A stretch of 64,000 nt of DNA from Lachnospiraceae bacterium (GTDB lineage: Bacteria > Bacillota > Clostridia > Lachnospirales > Lachnospiraceae): positions 35,617 through 99,616 of the forward strand of contig JAUNON010000004.1 of assembly GCA_030537145.1 (NCBI GenBank). The letters run 5' to 3'. Positions 19,305-28,041 of the stretch are shown in pieces; positions within the stretch are counted from its first letter, which is position 1; each line of letters begins with the position of its first letter. Under the pieces are notes generated by a model. That model searched no databases and had not been told where the DNA came from. It was given only the letters and a program-made list of their open reading frames with translations. The translations under genes and the position numbers were made by a program.

Positions 19305-20249
19305 CTACTGCCACACTTCCACTTCGTAATGATCCAGATTCTCCACGTTAATCATATAGGGCTCGATACTGATATAGGGTTCAATCTCCTCTCCGTTCAG
19401 GTATTCATATGCCTTCTCCGCCGCAATCGTCCCGATCGTTCTAGGACTCTGCGCACTGGTACCCGTCACATACCCCAGCTCCAGCATGGCCTTAAAATCC
19501 GGCGAACCGTCGATACCGTAAATCAAAATCCCTTCCTCCATATGCGCCTGCTGCAATGCGGCCAGCGCCCCCAGCGCCGTAGGATCATTTCCTCCCAGAA
19601 CCACATTAAACGGAACCTCCAGCTTTAAAAATTCACTCACTCTATCTGCCGATACCTCAAACTCTCCATCGCAGACGCTCTGATAGACTACCATATAATT
19701 GTCGTTTCCCTGTATGGTATCCAAAAAACCCTGAACCCGGTCGCAAATGGAGCTTTGAATCGGATTGTTCAGAATTACGATCCTGGCACTATCCACCCGT
19801 TTCATCATATCCTGGGCGCAGAGCACTCCCGCCTTATAATTGTCTGTCTCAATAATCGCTGTCACATATTCCGTGTCCTTCACCACCGTATCAATATCGA
19901 TCACCGTAACACCGGCCTTTCTGCAGGCTTCCAGCGCCGGACGCACCGCCTCCAGATCCACCGGATTTAAAAACAGGATCTCAATTCCCTCATCAATCAT
20001 TTCCAGGATCTGGCTGTTTTGTTTTTCCTGATCCTGGCTTGGGTCTCTGGAGATCAAAATATCTCCGTTCCCTTCCACCACCTCTTCAATGGCTTCATGA
20101 AGCACATCAAAAAAGGGGTTGTTCCGGGTCATATAAGTAGCGCCAAGGATTCTCGGCATATGTACTTCACTGGGATGCAGGTGCCGGACCAGACCTGCCA
20201 GCAGGAGAAAGGCGGTCACGATCCCCATTGGTATAAAATATTTTCTCAT
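19305..20249 (-). CDS. Membrane-anchored RbsB-type sugar-binding sensor protein
   Basis: The product is 314 residues. The N-terminus (MRKYFIPMGIVTAFLLLAGL) is a single membrane anchor. The rest is a Peripla_BP_4 fold with GATYMTRNNPFFDVLHEAI, VVLGGNDPTALGALAAL, YGIDGSPDFKAML and TSAQSPRTIGTIAAEKA. These match the transporter binding protein at 14.8-15.8 kb position by position in the ligand-pocket motifs, so the two are paralogues and probably bind the same sugar. It is the first gene of a tight unit: this gene, kinase 11 bases later, regulator overlapping, second binding protein. The role proposed is presenting sugar occupancy to the kinase. Confidence 0.88.
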   Translation of the reverse strand: MRKYFIPMGIVTAFLLLAGLVRHLHPSEVHMPRILGATYMTRNNPFFDVLHEAIEEVVEGNGDILISRDPSQDQEKQNSQILEMIDEGIEILFLNPVDLEAVRPALEACRKAGVTVIDIDTVVKDTEYVTAIIETDNYKAGVLCAQDMMKRVDSARIVILNNPIQSSICDRVQGFLDTIQGNDNYMVVYQSVCDGEFEVSADRVSEFLKLEVPFNVVLGGNDPTALGALAALQQAHMEEGILIYGIDGSPDFKAMLELGYVTGTSAQSPRTIGTIAAEKAYEYLNGEEIEPYISIEPYMINVENLDHYEVEVWQ

Positions 20250-20354
20250 ATCGTACCCTCAACTTTTTCTGTGAACGGAATGTCAGCGGATTACTCTTTG
20301 CTTCCTTCCTCCGCAATTCCAAGATTATTATACACCATAATCCTCTGCCTTCCA

Positions 20355-20939
20355 TCATAAAAAATCAATCTTTTCCACTTCCATGATGCTGCGGCTTCTG
20401 CCGCAGGCAGTCAGGGTAAAACGGTCTGTCTGCAGCTCCAGAAATTGGCATTCCTCCCTGCTTACCGCCTCCGGCCCGGTCACACACAGCTTACGCAGGT
20501 CCTGGCGCAGGCCGGTTCCCTTGTATTTCAGATAGCTTTCCTTCCTGCTCCAGATCCGGTTCAGCCAGGCCTGCCGCTCCAAAGGATCCTCCATCCTACC
20601 CAGCAGCTCCAATTCCCGGGGATGACACACCCGTTTTGCCAGGGAATCCTTCCAGGGAAAACGCCGTTCCACATCCACCCCCACCGGCTCCGGGCCGATG
20701 ATGCAGGCCACACACACCGGGCAGTGGCTGATATTAAAGTGTATCTGGGGATAGTCCTTCAGATACGGCTTCCCAAGCTTTGTGCGCCCATATTCCGGCC
20801 GTTCCAGATGCAGCCCGGGATACTCCTGACAAGAATAATTTCTCCTCAGCATATCCTCCAATAAGAAATAAGCCAGGCTATGCTGGCTTATCTTTTCCGT
20901 TGACTTTTCACAATAGTATATTTTTAAATTATGGTTCAA
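20355..20939 (-). CDS. 4'-phosphopantetheinyl transferase, Sfp-like
   Basis: Sfp-type enzymes move phosphopantetheine from CoA to a serine of carrier proteins. The product is 194 residues. The Mg/CoA motifs GVDVERRFP (about residues 104-112) and WSRKESYLKYKGTGL (about 150-164) are clear, and HFNISHCP gives the conserved SHS/SHC element. The start is TTG, inside the end of sigK (11-base overlap), with GAGGGAG upstream. No peptide or polyketide synthase is nearby. The target may be the primary acyl carrier protein or a carrier elsewhere; a link to the acyl ligase at 54 kb is only a thought. Confidence 0.88.
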   Translation of the reverse strand: MNHNLKIYYCEKSTEKISQHSLAYFLLEDMLRRNYSCQEYPGLHLERPEYGRTKLGKPYLKDYPQIHFNISHCPVCVACIIGPEPVGVDVERRFPWKDSLAKRVCHPRELELLGRMEDPLERQAWLNRIWSRKESYLKYKGTGLRQDLRKLCVTGPEAVSREECQFLELQTDRFTLTACGRSRSIMEVEKIDFL

Positions 20940-21552
20940 AGCACTCCCTCAGCTTCCTTAATGCGTTTTTTTCTATCCGGGAGACATAAGACCGGCTGAT
21001 CCCCAGCTTCTGTGCGATTTCCCGCTGGGTCATTTCCCTGCGTCCGCCCAGCCCATACCGCACTGCAATCACTTCCTGCTCCCTCTGGTCCAATACCTTT
21101 TCCAGATTCTCATACAGGGTTCTGGAATTTTTCCGCAGCTCCAGCTCATCCAGGATATCTACCGGTTCACTTTCCAGAATATCCATCAGGCGGAGCTCCC
21201 GCCCCTCCTGATCCACGCCGATCTTTTCGTAGATGGACACCTCCCGGCTCTGCTTCTTCTTCACCCGCATCATCATCAGCAGTTCATTTTCAATGCACCT
21301 GGCCGCATATGCAGCCAGACGATTATTCTTCTCACAATCGAAGGTAGACACTGCTTTAATCAATCCGATAATCCCAATGGAAATCAAATCGTCCTGATCC
21401 GTATCGGCCCCCTGATATTTTCGTGCCACATGGGCTACCAGCCGCAGATTGCGCTCGATCAAAATATTTCTGGCTTCCACATCACCCTCTTTGTACTTCT
21501 GAAGGTAATGCTTTTCCTCTTCCGGAGACAGCGGCTTTGGGAAAGTTTTCAA
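20929..21552 (-). CDS. sigK: Sporulation RNA polymerase sigma factor SigK, without pro-sequence
   Basis: SigK directs late mother-cell transcription during sporulation. The product is 207 residues: region 2 (GDVEARNILIERNLRLVAHVARKY, DLISIGIIGLIKAV, YAARCIENELLM) and region 4 (VIAVRYGLGG, TQREIAQKLGISRSYVSRIEK). It starts at a TTG with GAGG six bases upstream; an in-frame TAA lies nine codons before it, so no N-terminal pro-peptide can be encoded. The coding region is continuous, with no skin-type insertion. Both features mean activity is not gated by proteolysis or excision. The related SigE and SigG are longer at the N-terminus, but SigE is not fully excluded. Confidence 0.88.
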   Translation of the reverse strand: MKTFPKPLSPEEEKHYLQKYKEGDVEARNILIERNLRLVAHVARKYQGADTDQDDLISIGIIGLIKAVSTFDCEKNNRLAAYAARCIENELLMMMRVKKKQSREVSIYEKIGVDQEGRELRLMDILESEPVDILDELELRKNSRTLYENLEKVLDQREQEVIAVRYGLGGRREMTQREIAQKLGISRSYVSRIEKNALRKLRECFEP

Positions 21553-21617
21553 AAAGCACCTCGAAGGGGTTTTATTTTATTCTATGACACCCGCCCTTCA
21601 ATCGTGCCTGTTCGATT

Positions 21618-23405
21618 TTATTCTTCGTTTAAGACCTTCAGCGGATCATAATACTGCTGCTTATAATATGTAAACAATGCCCGATACTCCTCTGAGCTTC
21701 CCGTATGCATCCTCTGGGCAGTCTCGTGCTTATCCGTAAAGTAATCTCCGCTGATTCGCTGGATCACATAAATCGCAATACTGGAGCAGTGGTCTGAAAT
21801 ACGTTCCATACTCGTCAGTATCTCCAGGAAGGAAATACCCGCCTGCACACCGCAGGTTCCGTTTTGCAGACGGTCGATATGATGGTTCTTCAGCATCTCC
21901 TTGATGCCATCGATTACCTCCTCCAGAGGCTCCACCCGGTAGGCCGCCGTAATGTCCTCATTCCGGAATGCGTTTACGGTAATATCCAGAATCCTGGTAG
22001 CCGCATCCGAAAGCATTTTCAGCTCCCGCAGCCCTTCCACGGTAAAGCTGATGTTCTGCTCCTTATTATACTGGCCCACCTCCGCAATATTGATACAATG
22101 ATCGCCGATTCGCTCAAAATCTCCCACACAATGGAGCATCTCACTGGACAGACGGTTCTCTGTCTTGCTGATACTCTGGGCATTTACCTTTACCAGATAA
22201 TCTCCCAATGCCGTTTCCGCTTTATCCAGGAACATTTCATTCTGCTCCAGCTTTTCAAACAGCTTTTCGTCATACCGCACGGAAAGCTCAATGGCCATCT
22301 GCAGGTTTTCCTGCACGGTCTCGCCCATAGCCTGCACCACTTTTTTACACTGATCCAGCGCCAGTGCAGGTGTTTTCTCAAAGATAGGATCCAGCAAAGC
22401 CAGGGTAGTATCCATCCGGCTGGGCGCATCGTCCTTGATGATCCTTCCCGCCGCCCGGTCCAGCGCCTTTGTAAAGGGGAACATAATCAGGCTCATCGCA
22501 ATATTAAAGAAGCTGTGGAAGTTGGCGATGTCGCCTCTGCTCATCACCGAACCCCAGAACGGAAAGCCCGCCAGAGCCTGAAAACCGTAAATACCCACCA
22601 AAAACAGGACGCCGGTAATACAGTTCATCAGAATATCCACACAGACGACCCGTTTCGCCTTTTTATTCGTGCCGATACTGGCCAGCACCACCGGAACACA
22701 CTTACCGATATTCTGACCGATAACAATGGGCGCCGCCATAGAAAAAGTCACCGTACCTGTAGAGGCCAGCGCCTGCAAAATACCTACGGATGCAGAGGAG
22801 CTTTGCAGAATCGTGGTGACAAGAATACCAAGCAAAACCGCCAGAAAGGGATTCCGGAACATCACAAACAGATTCATAAACTGCTCCGAATCCTTCAGAG
22901 GCTCCAGCGCTGCCTCCATGGTAGACATCCCCACAAACAGAATACCAAAGCCTACAAAAATCGATGCAATGCCTCTTGTTTTCTTTTTCTTGGAACAAAG
23001 CAGCACAAAAGCCCCGATCATCACCAGCGCCGGGGCAAATGAGGAAGGCTTCAGCAAAGAAAGCAGGGATCCGCCCGTTCCGCCCACGTCTGCCAGGCGA
23101 AGGATCTGCGCCGTTACCGTAGTACCGATATTCGCTCCCATCATCACCGGAATCGCCTGTACCAGCTTCATAATCCCCGCATTCACAAAACCCACCAGCA
23201 TGATCGTGGTAGCGCCGGAACTCTGGATCACCGCCGTCACGCCGGTTCCCAGCAGGAAGGCCTTCAGCTTGCTGTTTGTCAGCCGCTCCAACGTCCGCTC
23301 CAGACTGCCTCCGGCAATCTGCTGCAGCGATGAACTCAAAAGATTCATACCGTACAAAAACAGACCTATACCGCCCATCAGCGACAATATCATTTGCATA
23401 TTCAT
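21618..23405 (-). CDS. Na+/phosphate symporter family protein with PhoU-like domain
   Basis: The product is 595 residues. The first 330 residues hold about nine membrane segments including the two inverted Na/Pi repeats, marked by GTGVTAVIQSSGATTIMLVGF and LVTTILQSSSASVGILQAL (the QSSxA motif of NptA/SLC34). The C-terminal 230 residues are helical and PhoU-like (HCVGDFERIGDHCINIAE, SMERISDHCSSIA). The role is phosphate uptake or export with a cytosolic regulatory domain. The ATG used has GGAGG five bases upstream; a GTG eight codons earlier lacks one. Confidence 0.92.
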   Translation of the reverse strand: MNMQMILSLMGGIGLFLYGMNLLSSSLQQIAGGSLERTLERLTNSKLKAFLLGTGVTAVIQSSGATTIMLVGFVNAGIMKLVQAIPVMMGANIGTTVTAQILRLADVGGTGGSLLSLLKPSSFAPALVMIGAFVLLCSKKKKTRGIASIFVGFGILFVGMSTMEAALEPLKDSEQFMNLFVMFRNPFLAVLLGILVTTILQSSSASVGILQALASTGTVTFSMAAPIVIGQNIGKCVPVVLASIGTNKKAKRVVCVDILMNCITGVLFLVGIYGFQALAGFPFWGSVMSRGDIANFHSFFNIAMSLIMFPFTKALDRAAGRIIKDDAPSRMDTTLALLDPIFEKTPALALDQCKKVVQAMGETVQENLQMAIELSVRYDEKLFEKLEQNEMFLDKAETALGDYLVKVNAQSISKTENRLSSEMLHCVGDFERIGDHCINIAEVGQYNKEQNISFTVEGLRELKMLSDAATRILDITVNAFRNEDITAAYRVEPLEEVIDGIKEMLKNHHIDRLQNGTCGVQAGISFLEILTSMERISDHCSSIAIYVIQRISGDYFTDKHETAQRMHTGSSEEYRALFTYYKQQYYDPLKVLNEE

Positions 23406-23512
23406 ACTATCCTCCTGCAACCCCGTCACATAGTATATCCTTTTTACACGGATTTTACCCCGTCCTTCTTAATATAACATACATGCTGTAAAAAGTTAAG
23501 GAGAAAATATAT

Positions 23513-24754
23513 CTATTCTTTTTTTCTCAGGATATCATACACCTTCGGGGCAGGGGAGCCCTGCGCCTCCGCTTTGAGTTTCACAAATAGCTTCTGCTTC
23601 GGATGCGGTGCGCTCTCCATCCGGTTTCCTTCCTCATCCCGGATCTCCTCCACCGTCACCTCCACATTCTGTCCGTCCGGCTTCATGATCTCAATCCGCT
23701 GGCCTGTCAGGAATTTATTCCTCTGCTCGATCCGGCAGAAGCCTTCCGGCGTAATCTCCTCCACGATTCCCAGGTAAGTATATTCCTTCACATACGTATT
23801 ACTGTCATAAATCTGCGCTTCCTGATCCGGTTTTCCGTAAAAGAAGCCCGTTGTAAATTGACGGTAGGTGCAGTTGGAAATCTGATTCCTGTACCAGTCC
23901 ATATTCTGCCGGTACAGCTTTGGATCCTTCTGATAATCATCGATCGCTTTCCGGTAGGTCCTTGCCACAGTGGCCACATAAAGCGCCGTTTTCATCCTGC
24001 CCTCGATCTTCAGGCTGTCGATCCCCGCCGCCAGCAGGTCCGGAATATGCTCAATCATGCAAAGATCCTTAGAATTAAAAATGTAGGTTCCCCGCTCATT
24101 TTCATATACGGGCATATACTCTCCCGGCCTGGTCTCCTCCACGATCGAATACTTCCACCGGCAGGGATGGGTACAGGCGCCCTGGTTGGCATCCCGTCCT
24201 GTCAGGAAATTGCTCAGCAGGCAGCGCCCGGAATAGGAAATGCACATGGCCCCATGAACAAAAGCCTCGATCTCCAGGTCCTCCGGAATATGCTCCCGGA
24301 TTTTACGGATCTCCGCCAGGGAAAGCTCCCGGCCGCAGACCACCCGTTTTGCTCCCAGCTCATGCCAGAACCGGAAGGTTTCGTAATTTACGTTATTGGC
24401 CTGGGTACTGATGTGACGCTCAATCTCCGGACATACCCGCTTCGCGATCTGAAAGATCCCCGGATCTGCAATGATCAGCCCATCCGGTCCAAGCTCTTTC
24501 AGCTCCTCAAAATAGGCCTCTGCCCCCTCCAGATCCTCATTATGAGCCAGTATATTGGCCGTCACATAAACCTTCACCCCGTGATCATGGGCAAACGTAA
24601 TGCCTTCCTTCATCTCTTCCATGGAAAAATTCTTTGCTTTGGCCCGAAGCCCAAAGGCCTGGCCGCCGATATATACCGCATCTGCACCAAAGATCACGGC
24701 TGTTTTCAGCACCTCCAGGCAGCTTGCCGGTATCAATAATTCCGGATGTCTCAT
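23513..24754 (-). CDS. U32 family peptidase (RlhA/YhbU type)
   Basis: The product is 413 residues. The N-terminal barrel has ELLIPASCLEVLKTAVIFGADAVYIGG (given here in parts: PASCLEVLKTAV and GADAVYIGG), FAHDHGVKVYVTANI and the family signature EAFVHGAMCISYSGRCLLSN (residues about 164-183). Three more cysteines follow near residue 195-235, the likely Fe-S ligands. A C-terminal beta domain follows. Some U32 members modify tRNA or 23S rRNA by hydroxylation and are not proteases, so the label peptidase is by tradition. It precedes no obvious partner on this strand. Confidence 0.88.
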   Translation of the reverse strand: MRHPELLIPASCLEVLKTAVIFGADAVYIGGQAFGLRAKAKNFSMEEMKEGITFAHDHGVKVYVTANILAHNEDLEGAEAYFEELKELGPDGLIIADPGIFQIAKRVCPEIERHISTQANNVNYETFRFWHELGAKRVVCGRELSLAEIRKIREHIPEDLEIEAFVHGAMCISYSGRCLLSNFLTGRDANQGACTHPCRWKYSIVEETRPGEYMPVYENERGTYIFNSKDLCMIEHIPDLLAAGIDSLKIEGRMKTALYVATVARTYRKAIDDYQKDPKLYRQNMDWYRNQISNCTYRQFTTGFFYGKPDQEAQIYDSNTYVKEYTYLGIVEEITPEGFCRIEQRNKFLTGQRIEIMKPDGQNVEVTVEEIRDEEGNRMESAPHPKQKLFVKLKAEAQGSPAPKVYDILRKKE

Positions 24755-24836
24755 GCTCTCTCAACCTTTCTTTTCCGTATCCCCTCCGGCAAAAAGCTTT
24801 GCACGCAGAAGGAATTTTCAGTCCCATGCCGCCGCA

Positions 24837-25490
24837 CTAGAGCTTTACGCTGACAGCGGCCCCGTCCCCAATCGGTACGATCGTGGTCAGCAGCCCCTCC
24901 GTATGCTTCAGCTCATACAGGTAATCCCGCATCCTTTTATAAATGGTACGGTTTCTCCGCTCCACTGCATAGTGGGATTCTATAATATCCCCGTCCTGCA
25001 GCACATTGTCTGACACCATAACGCCGCCTTTGGATAAAAGCCGCAGCGTCTCCGGCAGAAAATGTATATACTGCCCCTTTGCCGCATCCATAAAAATAAA
25101 ATCGTAGGGGCCCTGAAGCTGCCGCAAAATCGGGAGTGCGTCTCCCTCCAGAAGCCGGATCTTCCCTCCCTTGGGAGCCCGTGCAAAATTCTCCCTCGCC
25201 TGCGGAATCCGCTTCTCATACTTTTCGATCGTAGTGATCCTGCAGTCCTCCGGGGAATATTCCGCCATCAAAAGCGCAGAAAAGCCAACGGCTGTCCCAA
25301 CCTCCAGAATGCTTCCAGGCTGCTTCAATTCCAAAAGCACCCGCAGAAAGCTTTTCATCTCCTGACGGATGATGGGAATCCCGGCAAGCCTTGCGTTTTG
25401 CTCCAATTCGTCCAAAAACGGCGTACAGCCCCGTTCCAGGGAATTGATATAAGTTACCATCCGCTCATCTACTATCATAGAAACTCCCAT
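24837..25490 (-). CDS. SAM-dependent O-methyltransferase (class I, family 3)
   Basis: The product is 217 residues. SAM-binding motif I appears as ILEVGTAVGFSALLMAEY, followed by TIEKYEKRIPQARENF, and the metal/acceptor region YDFIFMDAAKGQYIHFLPE and SDNVLQDG, which matches the caffeoyl-CoA O-methyltransferase-like family (TrmR/YrrM in Firmicutes). The likely role is 5-methoxyuridine formation in tRNA, as for TrmR; this is inferred from family and gene order. It lies 82 bases before the U32 gene and five bases after the YlbF-family gene. Confidence 0.85.
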   Translation of the reverse strand: MGVSMIVDERMVTYINSLERGCTPFLDELEQNARLAGIPIIRQEMKSFLRVLLELKQPGSILEVGTAVGFSALLMAEYSPEDCRITTIEKYEKRIPQARENFARAPKGGKIRLLEGDALPILRQLQGPYDFIFMDAAKGQYIHFLPETLRLLSKGGVMVSDNVLQDGDIIESHYAVERRNRTIYKRMRDYLYELKHTEGLLTTIVPIGDGAAVSVKL

Positions 25491-25495
25491 CCCGG

Positions 25496-25855
25496 CTAAA
25501 CGATGATGGCATCCTTCAGCGCATCCAGTTGGATATCCGTCACATTCATCACTTCCATGCTGATCTTCTGCAGCATCCGGCAGAGACTCAGCTCACAGGA
25601 CAGATATTCCGCCGCCAGCCGGTCCTTTCTCATCTCCTGCCGTTCAAACGCCAGCCGGTTCATTTCGTCCAGCAAGTCAATGGAGCTGTTGGAATTCTGC
25701 AGCAAATACGCTTTTCTGCGGAAATCATCTACTTTTTTCCGCTCCTCCGGCTTTCCTTCCATATCTTCTTTAATTTTCTCAAAATTTTTGTATTCCTGAC
25801 TGTTTCGGATCGCTTCCAAAAGCGCCCGAGTACATGCTTCTACCGTATGATCCAT
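25496..25855 (-). CDS. YlbF/YmcA family regulator
   Basis: The product is 119 residues and all helical. It has the YlbF-type pattern: ALLEAIRNSQEYKNFEKIKEDM (written here as ALLEAIRNSQEYKNF plus EKIKEDM), then FRRKAYLLQNSNSS, then a C-terminal segment SCELSLCRMLQKISMEVMNV. In Bacillus such proteins form the Y-complex that directs RNase Y to transcripts. RNase J lies directly upstream on the same strand, which fits an RNA-turnover theme. Confidence 0.8.
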   Translation of the reverse strand: MDHTVEACTRALLEAIRNSQEYKNFEKIKEDMEGKPEERKKVDDFRRKAYLLQNSNSSIDLLDEMNRLAFERQEMRKDRLAAEYLSCELSLCRMLQKISMEVMNVTDIQLDALKDAIIV

Positions 25856-25866
25856 CGCTTTCTCCT

Positions 25867-25915
25867 AAAAAGGGAGCTGCCGCAACGCTTTCCAATCACA
25901 TTTTACGGCAGCCCC
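25867..25915 (-). terminator. Terminator of the RNase J gene
   Basis: On the minus strand GGGGCTGCCGTAAAATGTG pairs with GCGTTGCGGCAGCTCCC, then TTTTT. It sits nine bases after the RNase J stop codon and belongs to the window's shared-stem terminator family. Confidence 0.85.
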
Positions 25916-25924
25916 AATCCTTAT

Positions 25925-27595
25925 TTACTCATCTACTTCCATAATAATCGGCAAAATCATGGGACTTCTCTTGGTACGCTTCCACAGGAAATCACTTAAG
26001 GAATCCCGAATGGAATTCTTGATCTTGCCCCAATCCGTCATTTTGTGCTCCAGACAGTTATCCAGCGCATTCTCCACCACAGTTCTGGCCTCGTCCATCA
26101 GATCCTCCGACTCCCTCACATAAACGAAGCCTCTGGATACGATGTCCGGTCCCGCCAGCACCTGATTGCTGTATTTTCCCAGAGTCAGAACCACGATCAG
26201 AATACCGTCCTCCGCCAGATGCTGACGGTCACGCAGCACGATATTTCCCACATCGCCCACGCCCAGGCCATCCACCAGAATCGCCCCGGTCTGCACATGG
26301 CCCGCCACACAGGCCTTTTCCTCCGAAAGCTCCAGCACATCGCCGCTCTTTAAAATAAAGATATGATCCTTCTCAATTCCCAGAGACCGTGCAAGCTGAG
26401 CCTGCGCTGTCAGGTGACGGTATTCCCCGTGCACCGGGATGGCGTATTTGGGTTTCACCAGAGAATAAATCAGCTTGATCTCTTCCTGACAGGCATGTCC
26501 GGAAACATGGACATCCTGGAAGATCACGTCTGCGCCCTTCATGCACAGCTCATTGATCACATTGGAGACCGCCTTTTCATTCCCCGGAATGGGATTGGAA
26601 CTGAAAATGACCGTATCCCCCGGCTTGATCATCACCTTTTTATGCATATTGGCAGCCATACGGGACAGCGCCGCCATAGACTCTCCCTGGCTTCCTGTCG
26701 TAATCAGCACCATCTTCTCATCCGGATAATTCTTCATTTGCTCCAGATCAATCAGTGTATTTTCCGGAATATTCAGATAGCCAAGCTCTGCGGCCGTAGA
26801 GATCACGTTTACCATGCTGCGGCCCTCGACCACCACCTTCCGGCCGAATTTATAGGCGGAATTAATGATCTGCTGCACCCGGTCCACATTCGATGCAAAT
26901 GTGGCGATAATGATCCTGGTATTCGTATGCTCGGAAAAAATATTGTCAAAGGTACGGCCTACGGTACGTTCCGAAGCAGTAAAGCCCTTCCGCTCCGCAT
27001 TCGTACTATCGCACATCAGCGCCAGAACCCCTTTCTTTCCGATCTCCGCAAAACGCTGCAGATCAATGGCATCCCCAAATACCGGAGTATAATCCACCTT
27101 GAAATCGCCGGTATGCACCACGATGCCTGCCGGTGAATAAATCGCCAGGGCTACCGCATCCTGGATACTGTGGTTCGTCTTAATAAACTCGATCCGGAAG
27201 CTGCCCAGGTTGATGGACTGTCCCGGACGGACCACCTTTCTTTTTGTAGTCTTAGTCAGGTTATGCTCCTTTAATTTATGCTCAATCAATCCCATTGTCA
27301 GCTTCGTGGCATAAATGGGAATGTTAATCTCCCGCAGTACGTAGGGCAGCGCCCCGATATGGTCCTCATGACCGTGAGTAAATACAAAGCCCTTTACCTT
27401 ATCTATATGATCCTTCAGATAAGTGATATCCGGAATCACCAGGTCTATTCCCAGCATATCGTCCTCCGGGAATGCCAAACCGCAGTCCACAACAATAATA
27501 CTGTCCTCATATTCAAAGGCAGTAATATTCATCCCGATTTGCTCCAGACCGCCCAACGGGATGATTCTCAATTTTGAATTTTTTGAAACTTTCAA
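25925..27595 (-). CDS. rnj: Ribonuclease J
   Basis: RNase J is the 5'-3' exo- and endoribonuclease of Firmicutes. The product is 556 residues. The metallo-beta-lactamase core contains HGHEDHIGALPYVL and DCGLAFPEDDMLGID; the beta-CASP domain includes TGSQGESMAALSRMA and VHVSGHACQEEIKL; the C-terminal dimerisation domain follows from about residue 450. The length is normal. A single copy is visible here. Its neighbour on one side is the IreB-RuvX-DUF1292 block and on the other YlbF, after the terminator. Confidence 0.95.
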   Translation of the reverse strand: MKVSKNSKLRIIPLGGLEQIGMNITAFEYEDSIIVVDCGLAFPEDDMLGIDLVIPDITYLKDHIDKVKGFVFTHGHEDHIGALPYVLREINIPIYATKLTMGLIEHKLKEHNLTKTTKRKVVRPGQSINLGSFRIEFIKTNHSIQDAVALAIYSPAGIVVHTGDFKVDYTPVFGDAIDLQRFAEIGKKGVLALMCDSTNAERKGFTASERTVGRTFDNIFSEHTNTRIIIATFASNVDRVQQIINSAYKFGRKVVVEGRSMVNVISTAAELGYLNIPENTLIDLEQMKNYPDEKMVLITTGSQGESMAALSRMAANMHKKVMIKPGDTVIFSSNPIPGNEKAVSNVINELCMKGADVIFQDVHVSGHACQEEIKLIYSLVKPKYAIPVHGEYRHLTAQAQLARSLGIEKDHIFILKSGDVLELSEEKACVAGHVQTGAILVDGLGVGDVGNIVLRDRQHLAEDGILIVVLTLGKYSNQVLAGPDIVSRGFVYVRESEDLMDEARTVVENALDNCLEHKMTDWGKIKNSIRDSLSDFLWKRTKRSPMILPIIMEVDE

Positions 27596-27732
27596 TCTGC
27601 ACCTCCAATTATAATTTCACGAATCCATCTGTCTAAATCTGTGTTATGAGGCGAAGTCGTTTTCGTATGCCTGCCTGCTCCGTCCGTGGCAGAACATCCG
27701 TCTTTCCATGCGCAGTTCCGATCTTTGGCCTG

Positions 27733-27993
27733 CTACATTTTGATCTCCACATCCTCCAACATCTCTGCAAAAACCCGGCCCACTGCATCCAGCTCGCCGT
27801 CCTCCTCTACGATCTCGTAAAGGGCCTCGCTTTCCCCGTCCTTGGATAAATCCTTCAGTATCCAGGCTTCGCCGTCCTCCTCTTCTGTCTCTGTCACCAA
27901 AAGGTAGGAAGTCCCGCCGATCCTGGTCTGCTCCAGCACATAAAATTCCGCTGCGCCCTCTTCTCCCGCCAGCGCAAATTTAATCTTTTCCAT
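27733..27993 (-). CDS. DUF1292 domain protein
   Basis: The product is 86 residues, acidic and cytosolic. The pattern KFALAGEEGAAEFYVLEQTRIGGTSYLLVTE (in parts: EEGAAEFYVLEQTRI and GGTSYLLVTE) and the later EIVEEDGELDAVGRVFAEML match the small DUF1292 (YrzB-like) proteins that accompany ruvX and ireB in Firmicutes. The function is unknown. It starts 48 bases after ruvX on the same strand. The following 137 bases to RNase J hold no recognisable gene. Confidence 0.85.
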   Translation of the reverse strand: MEKIKFALAGEEGAAEFYVLEQTRIGGTSYLLVTETEEEDGEAWILKDLSKDGESEALYEIVEEDGELDAVGRVFAEMLEDVEIKM

Positions 27994-28041
27994 TCTCTGT
28001 TCCTCAACAATCCGCCATTCTGTCTGATGCCCTGCAGCAGC

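Noticed and set aside
20929..21552. Skin-type prophage element in sigK
   Set aside because: The sigK frame is continuous from region 2 to region 4 and no recombinase gene is near.
21864..23042. 392-codon plus-strand frame opposite the Na/Pi symporter gene
   Set aside because: His- and Gln-rich antisense composition and full overlap with a well-supported gene.
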